64,000 bases of DNA from Odobenus rosmarus divergens (Eukaryota; Chordata; Mammalia; Carnivora; Odobenidae): the NCBI RefSeq assembly GCF_000321225.1, contig NW_004450565.1:1371572-1435571 (forward strand), read 5' to 3'. Below are positions 38,102-48,710 of this stretch, piece after piece. Made by a program: the position numbers and the translations under genes. The notes below the pieces were generated by a model. The model had not been told where the DNA came from, did no database searches, and was given only the letters and a program-made list of their open reading frames with translations. Each line of letters opens with the position of its first letter. The first letter of the stretch is position 1.

Positions 38102-38908
38102 GTGAGAGGAAATTCAGGCCCTGGAGAAATGGCAGGTGTGCGCCCCCGGCTGGGCCCCCCACCCTCAGCCACCCCGACTTCCTGGCCAGGCCCCCTTCTG
38201 TCCGCACGTTTGCAAATGCAACTCCCACCCTGGCCCTGGGCTGTGCGACACCCGCTTGCCGTTCTCAGGCCCAGTACTTTTTCTCTTCACCGGGTGCTAG
38301 CCGCGGGGGCCCCCAGGCCGGCAGGTCATGGCCCCTCCCCGCTGTCCACCCCTCGCCCACTCGGTGAGGGTGTTCACACTCATACGTTACTGTAAGGAGC
38401 TTCCATTTCTAAAATCACCTAAAATCTGCCTCACTGGATCTCCTGTCCTGAACAGTGTGTAGCTATCATGAGAAGTTTTGCTTTTTCACCTCGAGAGGTT
38501 TCTCCATTGCAAGAGTCCAAGCCCTAGTGGAGGCCCCAGTGACCAGGGAGTTGGGCGGGTGGGCTTCAAACCACCACAGAGAAGGGTCTTGTGATGTCGG
38601 TCACTGTCTCGGCCATGCCTTCAGCTGAGTCAGCGAGACCCTGGCCTGGCAGACCGTCCACACACGCTTCCGCTAAGAGTCAGGCTTCTGTGTGCTGGCG
38701 CAGGGACAGGCTTCCCGGGCCCGGCGTGGGGCAGACCCGCCCCCACTGCCCACGGTCCTCGTGGGGACAAAGAGCTGGTTTTGGCTCAGGTCATGGTCTC
38801 AGGGTCCTGGGATCGAGCCCCACGTCGGGGGTCTGCACTCAGCGGGGAGCCTGCTTGAGATTCGCTCTCCCTCTGCTCCTCCCCCTGCTCTCTCTCTCTA
38901 AATAATAG

Positions 38909-38939
<31 letters not shown>

Positions 38940-39538
38940 AATAAAAAACCAAGCAAACCAAAAGACCTCGGGGAAGATTACATCTAATCCCCTAACACCA
39001 TGACGGTCTTATATCTAAGATCACAGCCTATTTCCCACGACAGTTTGACCCAAACTCTGGCACTCCCTGATCCACACCTCCCAGCAAAGCTGCACCGCGT
39101 TAGCCTGCAGCCAAAGAAAGAAACTCCGAATAGCTTCTTAGCCAGTATTGGATCTGTGCCAAGTTAATTCTTTATCCTTGACTTCACTCTATTGTTTATT
39201 TAAATCGGGTTTACGAAGAGGTAATTTACCCGCAGTCAAGCTTGCCTCCTGCAGGTGCGGGACGCTGTGACTTTGGAGAGATTTAGGCAACCTCTGCACA
39301 GTCGAATGTGGAACATCTCTCCCCCCACAGCCCTCCTGGTGCCCCCGCCCTGCCTCTGGCAGCCACAGATGGGATGTCTGTCCCTGGAGGCTGGCCGTCC
39401 ACAGAATCCTTGTAGAGTGTGGCCTTGGAGTCCGTGCGCAGGTGTCCTTGACCAGGGAACAGGAAACGTCCCCCACCCATGAGAGCTCACCAACCTTTGT
39501 CTCAGCCCAGAGCCTAACCGACCTCCTGTCCTTTCCAG
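38102..39538. other. PDE9A: PDE9A intron d-e
   Basis: A 1.4-kb GT...AG intron containing a truncated Can-SINE with a TAA microsatellite tail (38779-38948) and otherwise nothing recognised. Confidence 0.85.
38779..38948 (+). mobile_element. 5'-truncated Can-SINE with (TAA)n tail
   Basis: Begins inside the tRNA-derived head (TTTTGGCTCAGGTCATGGTC), keeps the GATCGAGCCCCACGTCGGGG box and CT-rich tail, and ends in AATAATAGTAATAATAATAA that grades into AAATAAATAAA. The tail has expanded into a microsatellite (38900-38946) of likely variable length. Confidence 0.9.
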
Positions 39539-39613
39539 TACCTGCTCTCGCCAGAGACCATCGAAGCTCTCCGGAAGCCCACCTTCGACGTCTGGCTCTG
39601 GGAGCCCAACGAG
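39539..39613 (+). CDS. PDE9A: PDE9A coding exon e (start of catalytic domain)
   Basis: A 75-nt, phase 0-0 exon between TCCTTTCCAG and GTGAGT. It encodes 25 residues, [20 protein letters not shown] followed by WEPNE, which as I remember human PDE9A is nearly unchanged. It forms the first helices of the PDE catalytic fold (family knowledge). Because both boundaries are phase 0, skipping it would keep the reading frame. Confidence 0.97.
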
Positions 39614-42600
39614 GTGAGTGAGGGGCCTGGTGCCAGCGTCACGGGGACCTGCCAGGGTCCCCCATGGCTTCGCCTGCTCTCTGACCTTGATTCTCCAGGT
39701 TTTCCCTCAGTCTGACTCTGGGTGGGCTCAGGGGGGCCCGGACGCAGGACTCAGAAAGGAGGGTGTCAGAGCAGAGGCGCGGGTGGTCAAGTGCAGGAAA
39801 GCTGGCCCCCCAAACCCCGCACACCCTCCTGGGCCAGCCGCCGCGCCCCGAGGGGAAACCCGGGAGGCGCCTCCTCAGGAGAGGGGCGGAGGGAAGACAG
39901 CTGTGTCTCAGCCGGAGGCTGCAGGGCTGGGGGTGCAGGACTCCTGCAGCAAGACCATTCTTCCAATTTCCCCTTTTGCTGAGAAAACACTAACGTGGAG
40001 ATTTTTGTTTATTCGACCGAATCTAATAATATCAGTTGTACCCCTCCGTGTCTGAACCCCGAGAAAACAAAAGTCCCTCATCATGGACATGAGGCCCACC
40101 ACATCTACGACTTCTCCAGCTTTCTGGTAAGGCAGACACGCAGAAAGGCCGCCCCCCTGCAAGCTCACCGCAGGGCGCAGGAAAGGAGAGATCTGCACCC
40201 TGAGCGGGCACCATCTCGCTCACCAGGGCCGGGGCCTCGGAAGTGTCCGGCTCTCGTGCTTTTGTTCCTGCACAAGACTGCTGCCCTGCCCACCCCACCC
40301 CCGCCCCACCGTTTGCTGGCCCGTGTCCCAGGGATCGTCCCATTGCAAACCCTGGACCGGACGACACGTGGACCCCAAATCATCCAGCCACCCAGGAGTG
40401 CGCAGGACTGGAGCGTGGGTTTAGGTGGGCAAGAAGCCACAGCGGAAGCCACCATGCCCGGGGGGGATAGGAGGTGGCATGGCCAGGAGAAACAGGGGTC
40501 AGGTCCTTGAAGACAAGTGTCAGGACCAGGGTCTGAACTTAGGACCTGGGCTGGGCAAGGCTTGTGCACAGGTGAGTGGGCACCCCGAGATGGCTCGGCG
40601 CGCACAGATTCCTGCTTCTGGCAGGTGGGCAGACGCCACTGCTGGAAATCGCTCCGGCTTCCGCACACTGGTAGTGAGAGCAGAGCCAGGTCCCCGATGG
40701 CAAAGCGCCTGCCTGGAAATGGGCACTCACTACCCGCTCTGTCTCCACCTCCCACGGAATCCCACTGGGGCCGGAGAGCCTGAAGGATTCACACACCCAG
40801 GAGGGGAAGGCCGCCTGCCCACGGCGTCAGCGCCTGGGGTGAAGCCTGCAGGTGGGCCCTGCCTCCGGGTGGGCTTCCCCCAGCGCATCTCAGTGCCCAG
40901 GGCAGGCTGCTCAGTGGTTCCGGGGTTTCCAGAGACGTTCTGCCAGCATGCGGCCAGGAACCAGAGATGCCCAAAGACAGGAGCCCTAGCCTCTGGCCAA
41001 TCTGGGGGTGCCGTGGATTTGGAACTGTGGGCAGTGAAGGCCCCCCAAAACTGCATCTGGCCGCCCATGAAGCAGCTCACACCCTAGAATGCTGGGGCCC
41101 CCATTGGGGGATCACACCTCTTCCTTCGCGTGGGGGTATCTCTGTGCTCAGCACCCTCAGCCCCAGCAGGGTCCTCCGGCTCAGAGAGCAGACGGAGGCA
41201 ATGGCTTCACGTTTCTTGTTCCCCGCTAGCTGACGTGTCAAGAGCTCTTCCCGGCATGGCCACCTCCCCGGAGCACGGGCCTTGCAGGCCGTGGGGCCCC
41301 GGCTCTCTGGCAAGCACCTGCAGCCTCCTCCACGTGGCCACCCGGCCCGGACCACCCAGCGGCTGCCAGCGTGGGAACGGGTGCACGAGGCGTCCCTCCC
41401 ACTCCAGAGCTGTCGCACACGTCACAGAAGTGGGGCCAGATGGTCTCGTCTGCCCATCACCTCCAACTGTGGACTCCCGATCTCACCACCACCATCACGG
41501 CTCCTGGGGATTGCTGGAGCTGTGCACGCGTGCAGAGGGGAGCAAGGGGGCTGCAGGCCTCTGGCCCCGAGCGCCGGCATCCAGGGCGGTGGGCGCCAGC
41601 ACCCCGAGCCGCACGCCAGGGCCCTGAACTCGTCCCCAGAGCCTGGCGCCCTGCGCGCAATGCAATCTGCATCCATCCCGTCCCCTCGAGGAGGACAGTC
41701 CATCCGTGACACTGCAGGCTCCCACACACGCCCACTGAATTCTTGGCGATGCCACGGGTCTCGGCTCCGTGGCATTCCTTCCACAGCCGTCTTGTGGACG
41801 CTCTAGGCACAGGGCTGGACATGCAGAGCCCATGCTCCCTGTGTTCCAAGCTCTCCCGGTGCCGTGTAACGAGGAAGACGGGTCTCCGGTGGCGTGCCCT
41901 GTAGCAGTCAGCTCGGGCAGCCGTAACATGAGCTACAGGCCAAGAAGGCGTCACTCACACCTGGAGGTCCGAGATCAGGCGTCGGCAGGGCGGGTGTCTC
42001 CCAGGCCCCTCTCCCTGGCGTGTAGACACCGCCTTCCAGGTCCTCACGTGGTCGTGTCCCTGAGTGCATGTCTGTTCTGGTCTCCTCTCCTCATGGGGAC
42101 ACCAGTGCTAGTGGACCAGGGCCACCCCGGTGACCTCATTTAAACCTTAATGAGTGTTTAAAGGCCCTCTGTCCACACAGTCATGTCGGGGGTTAGAACT
42201 TCAACACACTGATTTGGGGGCCACAGTTCAGTCCCTAAGACAGCTTTTTGGGAAGAGAAGGTCACACGGTGACCAGAGGCAGCCCGGGAGCGTGACCGCT
42301 CGGGCCCCAGACAGTTGGCGGAGGGGATGAGGCAGGGCTCAGGTGTGTGGCCCCGGAGCTGGGGAGCGTGGGCGGGTATCACGCCCCGTGCCACCAGGTG
42401 ATGCCTAACGGTCCCTGCCTCGTGGATCTCCCGTCTTCCTGGGCACTGCATGCAGGACCTGCTTCCCAGAAAGCAGAGCCTGCGTTCTCAGACTCTCACT
42501 TTTTAATAAACATTCAGTCTTTCTTCCCTGGCTTAATTAGCTCCAGAGCTCTGAGCTGTATTTAAATAGATCACAACAATGACAATCAATCATCTTCGGG

Positions 42601-43187
42601 ACTGAAAACAAAAGCTATTTTAACCTGAGCGAGATTCCCGTAGAAGACAGCTCAGTGACGGGAATGCGGCTTACCTTCCAGACCCCAAAACGAGCGCCTT
42701 ACAGTGTGTGTCTGGTCCCCGCGGGCCGCACAAGGGCGCATGAAGCGCGCTGGGGACGCAAGCCACAGAGTCTCAGCGAGCACAGGGCGTCTGTGTCTGT
42801 GAAGGCACCAGCTCTCGGGCGCGCGCCCCATGGAACCGTGTCCCCAGAACCTCAGCCTGGCTTCTCGTGTGTCCAAGTTCAGAGTCACTTCGGACGTGGT
42901 CGTTCGGGGGTGCCCCCTCTCACCCAGTCGGTCCCTTCTTGCATGGAACTCCCTTGGCTTCTCAGCCCGGCTGCTCTTTCAAGCCCCCACATCCCTGCTA
43001 GGGGTCCCGAGATCCCCTCCCCCAGTCAACATGGCTTTGCTATCAGGGCCCCCGGGAGCAGAGGGCTCACCCTGTAGGGACCGGCGGGCCCTGCAGGCAT
43101 CTCCCGGGATGCGGGAGAGGCAGCTCAGTCGGGCGGCCAGGCTGGCCGGCCCCGCCACAGACCACCCTTCTGTTCCTGTGTCCGCAG
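39614..43187. other. PDE9A: PDE9A intron e-f (3.6 kb)
   Basis: GC-rich, with an MLT1-like LTR at 41900-42242 and many chance frames. No other element is recognised. Confidence 0.8.
41900..42242 (-). mobile_element. MLT1-type MaLR LTR, antisense
   Basis: Reverse complement of an MLT1-like LTR: TGTAGCAGTCAGCTCGGGCA at the left, GGACACCAGTGCTAG, GACCTCATTTAAACCTTAAT and GGGGTTAGAACTTCAACACA at the right, ending in CA. No clear target duplication. Confidence 0.8.
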
Positions 43188-43274
43188 ATGCTGAGCTGCT
43201 TAGAGCACATGTACCATGACCTGGGCCTGGTCAGAGATTTCTCCATCAACCCCATCACACTCAGGAGATGGCTG
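43188..43274 (+). CDS. PDE9A: PDE9A coding exon f (catalytic domain)
   Basis: An 87-nt, phase 0-0 exon between TGTGTCCGCAG and GTAAGT. It encodes 29 residues, [20 protein letters not shown] followed by NPITLRRWL. The initial ATG is simply the first codon of the exon and is internal to the protein. The segment is part of the helical catalytic domain upstream of the first metal motif. A GT-rich tract lies about 230 bases downstream in the intron. Confidence 0.97.
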
Positions 43275-44117
43275 GTAAGTGCAGGTCCCCCCTGTCCCCC
43301 TCGAACACAGTGTCATCCAGTTACTAGGGAACAGACCACCCGGGCCCCTTCCTGGTGGCGTCCTACAGACGGAGGTGACGTTCCCATGAGTGCTCTGTGA
43401 GGACGTGCAGCCTGTCTCTGTCCGTCTCCCACCAAAACACTCAGTACCCCTAAGTTCCTGCTCTGGTGCTCAAGAAAATAGGAAGAACCAAGGAGGGGGC
43501 AGTGAAGTGAGTGTGCAGGTGCGTGCACGTTTATGGGGGGTGTCGGCCTGAGTGATGTGTGCGTGCATGAGTGTTCATGTGTGTAGGTGGGTGTGTGTGA
43601 ATGCGTGCGGGTGGGTGTGAGTGTGCAAGTGTGGAGGGAGTACGTGTATGAGTATGTGAGTGTGTGTTCAGTAATTACTTTAAGTAAAATGTTGCTCAGA
43701 ACTAAGTGTGAAAAGCATAGATGTTAAATATTAAAATATGAAAAGGTGTGATGAGGACCGGAACCCAGAGCCACTCCGATAGCCCCCCAGCCCTCCCCGC
43801 AGCTCCACGTCCCCGCGGGGCTCCTCAGAGCCCCTCTGGGGACACCTCAGTCCATGAGCCCAGGTGAAAGCCTACCGCCCACCTGCCCTCTGGCCACAGG
43901 GTGGCCAGTGGGACGTCCTCAGGTCCCCTTGGGCTGCCTCGCCCGTACCTCCAGCAAGCCCAGGAAGGCAGCTGGCCTCTGGGTCAGCCGAGGGTGATAC
44001 AGAGTGCATCTGAAACACTAGCAGTCAGCTGGCAAAATGGGAAGGAGCTGCCCAGGGCAGCTTGGCGGGGAGGGCGGGCAGCACACGTGGGCAGCTGGGA
44101 CCCTCTGTCTCTCGCAG
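43275..44117. other. PDE9A: PDE9A intron f-g with GT-rich tract
   Basis: An 843-base intron; a degenerate GT-rich repeat (about 43508-43672, units such as GTGTGTGAATGCGTGCGGGT) is its only feature. Confidence 0.85.
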
Positions 44118-44222
44118 CTCTGCGTGCACGACAACTACAGGAACAACCCTTTCCACAACTTCCGGCATTGCTTCTGCGTGACCCAGATGATGTACAGCAT
44201 GATCTGGCTCTGCAGGCTCCAG
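44118..44222 (+). CDS. PDE9A: PDE9A coding exon g (HNFRH metal motif)
   Basis: A 105-nt, phase 0-0 exon between TCTCTCGCAG and GTGGGT. It reads [20 protein letters not shown] followed by [15 protein letters not shown]. It carries the PDE signature histidines: the first H of HNFRH corresponds to the proton-donating His252 and the second to metal-binding His256 of human PDE9A2 (numbering from established knowledge). The exon differs from human at a few positions (for example L for F at the start, T for A in CVTQ, CRLQ for CSLQ), none at catalytic residues. Confidence 0.98.
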
Positions 44223-44458
44223 GTGGGTCTCTGGAGGGCTCCTGCCGGGGGTGGCAGCACCTCGCTTGGGACGCAGCCCCCACCCGGGGTACAGGCTCCC
44301 CCACCCTCCTAGGGAAGCCACCCCAGCCCACCGTTGTCACCTGCCCTCCTGGCCCCACCCCCAGGCCAGCTGCTGAGGGGCTTCATCCTACCCATGTCAC
44401 GCCTCTCCCCCCCATCCCAGCCCCCTCCTCACCCCATCCCACCCTCTCTCTGATCCAG
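44223..44458. other. PDE9A: PDE9A intron g-h (236 bases)
   Basis: The shortest intron in the window, ending in a C-rich pyrimidine tract and TGATCCAG. No other element is seen. Confidence 0.9.
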
Positions 44459-44541
44459 GAGAAATTTTCCCAAATGGATATCTTGATTCTAATGACGGCA
44501 GCCATCTGCCATGATTTGGATCATCCAGGGTACAACAACAC
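44459..44541 (+). CDS. PDE9A: PDE9A coding exon h (HDLDH metal motif)
   Basis: An 83-nt exon after CTCTGATCCAG. It reads [20 protein letters not shown] followed by DHPGYNN plus two bases of a threonine. HDLDH supplies the metal ligands equivalent to His292 and Asp293 of human PDE9A2. I place the donor at the first of two overlapping GTAC steps (GTACGT, 44542) because joining to 45600 restores [12 protein letters not shown] second possible donor (GTACAT) begins four bases later; see the findings. Confidence 0.95.
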
Positions 44542-45599
44542 GTACGTACATGATTTTTCTCTCTTTTTCCTTTTAAAGGGCTCTCTGGTTATCAGAGTCA
44601 CCTTTTCAGTTTAACACACAGACTAGCTCCAAGTTGGGGCTGCCGGCTAAGGCTTCACCAGCCCCCAGATCACCTCCGTAGGACACAGCTCCCACTCTAG
44701 GACTTGGCCCAGGGCCTCGGGCCACCCGGGGCAGAAGCTTCTGGCTTGCCGAGCCCCGAGGGGCTGCCACACTCCTTTGCGGTCCTGGTGATGCCAGTCC
44801 TGCCCTCTGCCTAAAGCAGGGCGTGCTGCCCACACACGATGCCCCGTTCTCTGGATCCCCCTCCCCCACCTGTTCCCAACAGGACCAAGGCAGAGAGTGA
44901 GTGCAGATGGGCAGCAGGTGGGAGGGGTCCACAGCAGGCCGTGGGGGCCGGGACGACAAGCCAGGCTTCACAGGAACAGTGATCCAGTCCCACTTCTGGG
45001 GGGACGAGGGCACAGAGTGCACCCCGCATAACTGCCGGGTCCCGGCCGCGTGGCACTGGTGTGCATCCCTGGTAATGCACCTGTCCTGGCAGGTGTGTTC
45101 GTGTGGTCCGACGTGGCCAAGAACTCACCATCACTTTTGATGGCAGGCCTCCGTAGTGGGGACAGCCGTGCTCCTCCAAGGAGGCGGGCACCGTGCGCAT
45201 CCACCCCCTGCTTTCACACTCAAGATCATGTGCGAGGTACAGTCCAGCCAAGGGGTCATAGCCACAGCTGTAACATGAAGACACACCCGGTACCCCCCCC
45301 CCAAACGCCTGCCCTCTGCGCATACCGATGACATGTCGAGGGGCCAAAACGGAAGGCCTGATCGCCTTTGGGCACTGTCACTGGGAGCAGAGGAGGGGTC
45401 TCGGTGGCGTCCACCTGGTAGGGTTATAGGAAGGACCTTGAGGGCATCGAGTGAAAGGGGCAGCAGAGAGTCAGGAGAGCCCTGAGGAGTGTGTCCCTGG
45501 TACCACAGAAGGGGCCACAGCTCAACTCCCGGCCTCTGCTGGTGCCGCTGCTTCCCCGCGGGTGCCTGAGGCTCCGTGCGCTCTCTCCTTCGATGCCAG
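44542..45599. other. PDE9A: PDE9A intron h-i
   Basis: A 1.06-kb intron. Both ends carry a second nearby splice signal, described in the findings. No repeat is recognised. Confidence 0.85.
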
Positions 45600-45756
45600 G
45601 TACCAGATCAACGCCCGCACGGAGCTGGCCGTCCGATACAACGACATCTCGCCCCTGGAGAACCACCACTGCGCCGTGGCCTTTCAAATTCTCGCCCAGC
45701 CCGAGTGCAACATCTTTGCCAACGTGCAGCCGGATGAGTTCAAGCAGATCAGACAG
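45600..45756 (+). CDS. PDE9A: PDE9A coding exon i (catalytic domain)
   Basis: A 157-nt exon after CTTCGATGCCAG, ending before GTGTGC. It completes the threonine and reads [20 protein letters not shown] followed by [27 protein letters not shown] and KQIRQ in consecutive blocks. ENHHCAVAF is a conserved PDE motif lining the active site. The stretch after ILA ([15 protein letters not shown]) is the least conserved part relative to human (EPECNIFSNIPPDGF as I recall). A second AG seven bases into the exon is an alternative acceptor. Confidence 0.96.
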
Positions 45757-46330
45757 GTGTGCAGGGGCAAGGGCCCTCTGACTGCAGAGTGGGGGGACGG
45801 TGAGCACAACCCTGGGGCGGAACCCCCTTGCTCCAGTGGCTGAGGCCCCCACGCGCTCCCGGCCCCGCCCCTCCCCCCCAAGGCCAGTGCACCCCAGGGA
45901 GAGGCGAGCCCTCCGCACGGATACACGAGACCCCGCCAACCTGCATTTCACATCCCGAGTTTGACCGAATCCTTTGAGATTCGTCCTTTCTCCAGCCCGC
46001 AGCCGGGGAGAGTGAGGGTTCCGGAGCTTGGGTCACTCATCAGAGGTCCACAGTGAGTTCGTGCAGGCCCTGGACAGACCCCCCTGCTGCATCCAACCTG
46101 GCAGAAACCTGACTGCTTCCCGAACCCCCCACCTCAACTTAGCCCCACCACCCACTTCAGATAAGGGATGCTGGGGAGGTGACAGCACCCTCCTGTCCTG
46201 AGACCCACACTTCCCACCCACTGCAAGTAACGCACCCTTCCACGCAGGGGGTCCCCGCTGAGCTCAGCTCCGTGCACCCCCTCTGATGTTTCCAGGGGAG
46301 GGAAGAGACCGGAAGGGCCTCTTGGAGGAG

Positions 46331-46747
46331 TAGGTGGGTTGAATGGAGCCCCCTTTGCCAAAGAAATTGTATGTTCCCTTCCTGACCCCCGGAACCTGTG
46401 AATGTGACTCGACTCGGGAAAAGAGTCTTTGCTGGTAGTAAAGTTAGAGCTCTGGAGGAAATTAGCTTGGATTACCCCCGTGGGCCCTAAATCCAATGAC
46501 AAGTGTCCTCAGAAGAGACAGAAGGGGAGACATACATGGAAGAAAAAGCCGCATAAAGCAGAGGCAGAGGCTGGAGTGACGTGGACCCAAATCAGGCAGT
46601 GCCTGGGGCCACCAGGAGCAGGAAAAGTCGGGAAGGACGTTTCCCCAGAGCCTTGGGACTTCTGGCCTCCGGACTGTGAGAGGGGGCCTTTCTGCTGGTC
46701 CCTGTCACCCAGCGAGTGGCACCTCTACGGCAGCCTCGGGACATACG
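46331..46747 (+). mobile_element. MLT1-type MaLR LTR, sense
   Basis: Sense-strand MLT1 features: GGGTTGAATGGAGCCCCCTT, GTGGGCCCTAAATCCAATGA, TGTCCTCAGAAGAGACAGAA, CTTGGGACTTCTGGCCTCC and the CTACGGCAGCCTCGG end. The ends are approximate. Confidence 0.85.
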
Positions 46748-47339
46748 AGCCGCGGGCCATGTTCGTGTGGAGGGGCCACGCTCTGCCGTCCCACGGATGA
46801 CAACCTCACCCGCTCGATGCCTCGGGGCCTGGCTTCAAGGTGCACCTGAAAAAGACACGGGAATCCCGGGATCCGGGCTCTCCCTACCGGAGGTCTGAAA
46901 AGCTTCACTCTGTCAGAGAGCAGCCCCGTAAACTGTTGTCACCCATTGGCCATGCTTCCAGGAAGCTCAGAGCTCTGGGTGGTGCCGAAGGTCAGTCACT
47001 AGCAAGTCACCGATTCCCAGCACAGCTGTGTGCCCTTTATCTGTGGGCTTTCCCGCTCTCTCCCCTGCTCTGGAGCACCCAGGATGAGCCAAGGCGCATC
47101 TTTCTCAAGTGGGAAAGGGGCAGATCATGGAGAGCCCCCAGCGGCAGCCCGGTGAGGAGCTCCTGCAGGGACCATAGCAGCAGGTCCCTCTCATGCGTGA
47201 CCCGCCCGTGCCCGCCCCCCGGGAGTGGTCAGAGCAGGACCCGCCCACCAGGGGGACACAGGAGGCTTGTCCTGCCTCAAACACATGACTGACGTGAAAA
47301 TGAGACTTTCTGGGCATAAAATCAGTTGTCCCAATTTTT

Positions 47340-47524
47340 TTTAAGATTTTCTTTCTTTATTTAAATAGAGAGAGAAACTGTGAGCTGGGGGAGGAGCAGA
47401 GGGAGAGGGAGAAGCAGACTCTGCACCGAGTGTGGGGCCCGACGTGGGGCTTGATCCCAGGACCCCGAGATCACGACCTGTGCCGAAGGCAGATGCTTCA
47501 CCGACTGAGCCACCCAGGCGCCCT
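47340..47524 (-). mobile_element. Can-SINE, minus strand, 16-bp target duplication
   Basis: Reversed Can-SINE with tRNA-like head (ACCGACTGAGCCACCCAGGC) at the right. Perfect direct repeats AGTTGTCCCAATTTTT flank it at 47324-47339 and 47525-47540. Confidence 0.95.
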
Positions 47525-47890
47525 AGTTGTCCCAATTTTTAATAATATCTTGTCATTGAGTGTGTTTAGGGATGAATCCTCACAGGAGTGGCCCCTTCAC
47601 TAGTAACACGATGAAATCTTTAAAAGAAACTGCAGAATTCAAAACGCCAGGGATGTTCCCCTCCCCCAGAATACATCTGAGATGATCCGTCTCCACTGAT
47701 TTCAGTTCCATCCCGGATGCTGTAGTTCTGTGTTCTGGGGAAAGCACACTCTGTGCAGTGCAGAGCTGTGTCCTTATACATGTTTTTGGGGTGCACGGAC
47801 GGTCACGGCTTCGAATCATGTTACTTCTATTAAACCAATATTTGGTTAACAAGATAATAAAATATTTATATTTTAAAAATCACTACATTC

Positions 47891-48030
47891 TTGGGGCGTC
47901 CAGGTGGCTCAGTCGGTTGAGCGTCCGACTCTTGATCTCAGCTCAGGTCTTGATCTCGGGGTCGTGAGTTCAAGCCCCGCGTTGGCTCCACACTGACCGT
48001 GGAGCCTACTTAAAAAAAAATTTTTTTTTT
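47891..48030 (+). mobile_element. Can-SINE, plus strand, older subfamily
   Basis: The head GGGGCGTCCAGGTGGCTCAG retains pol III A-box and B-box-like segments (TGGCTCAGTCGG and GTCGTGAGTTCAAGCC) typical of its tRNA origin. Imperfect flanks AAATCACTACATTC and AAATCATTGCATCC match at 11 of 14 positions. The body is short, ending in an A tract followed by a T tract. Confidence 0.9.
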
Positions 48031-48329
48031 AAATCATTGCATCCTCATTTACAAATGTGTTAGCAGAACAGTGCTATCAAATACAACCTGACTTTGATCG
48101 CTCCCAAGCACGAAAGGCACAGATTGGATAACAGAAAAAGTCTCCTGGAAAATCGGGTAGTGACCTCCAGCGACGTGATATGAAAGGAACAGCCATATAC
48201 CTGGATTCCTGGATGGAGGGGAAGCGTTGCTCCTTGGCTGAGACAAGCCGTCACAGGGAAGCATGGTGCTGAGCCTGCCACCTGCAAGCAAATGAGCCTG
48301 GCGGGCCTGAGGGGGCTGCCTCCTCCTGG

Positions 48330-48553
48330 ACTCAACATTCAGGGCTCGCCCGCAACACACGCGTGGGTTTGAATCCCCAGCCTCCACCTGCCAGCCGTGG
48401 CCTGGGAGGCTCCCCAGCCTCCTCAAGGCTCTGCTTCTGCATCTTGAAAATGAGGACACTGATTCTCAGAGACACACATCAAGTTGGCACGAGGACTAAG
48501 TGGGACACTGTGCGCGGAGGGTTCGGCATGCAGTCAGGGCTCACGGAGTGATG
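48330..48553 (+). repeat. Nearly full-length MIR SINE
   Basis: MIR order is visible: GTGGGTTTGAATCCCCAGCC, then GCATCTTGAAAATGAGGACA, ending near the start of the pyrimidine tract of exon j. Confidence 0.8.
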
Positions 48554-48596
48554 CTGGGACGGTACCCAGGGTTAACATTTTGCTTTCACTTTTCAG

Positions 48597-48710
48597 GGGA
48601 TGATCACATTAATTTTAGCCACTGACATGGCAAGACATGCAGAAATTATGGATTCTTTCAAAGAAACAATGGAGAATTTTGACTACAGCAATGAGGAGCA
48701 CGTGACCCTT
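48597..48710 (+). CDS. PDE9A: PDE9A coding exon j (catalytic domain)
   Basis: A 114-nt, phase 0-0 exon between TCACTTTTCAG and GTAAGT, encoding 38 residues: [20 protein letters not shown] followed by [25 protein letters not shown] is a conserved PDE helix. Differences from human are conservative (KET for KEK, HVTL for HMTL). A nearly complete MIR lies just upstream, at about 48330-48553. Confidence 0.98.

Larger units (their letters stand above)
45757..48596. other. PDE9A: PDE9A intron i-j (2.8 kb)
   Basis: Repeat-bearing intron with an MLT1 LTR (46331-46747), two Can-SINEs in opposite orientations (47340-47524 and 47891-48030) and a MIR (48330-48553). Confidence 0.85.

Noticed and set aside
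43188..43190. ATG at the first codon of exon f as a translation start
   Set aside because: It is directly preceded by a splice acceptor (CCGCAG) and is an internal methionine of PDE9A.
47891..47975. tRNA-like sequence with A-box and B-box
   Set aside because: It is the tRNA-derived head of a Can-SINE, with mismatched acceptor stem and SINE tail, not a functional tRNA gene. The same applies to the other Can-SINE heads.
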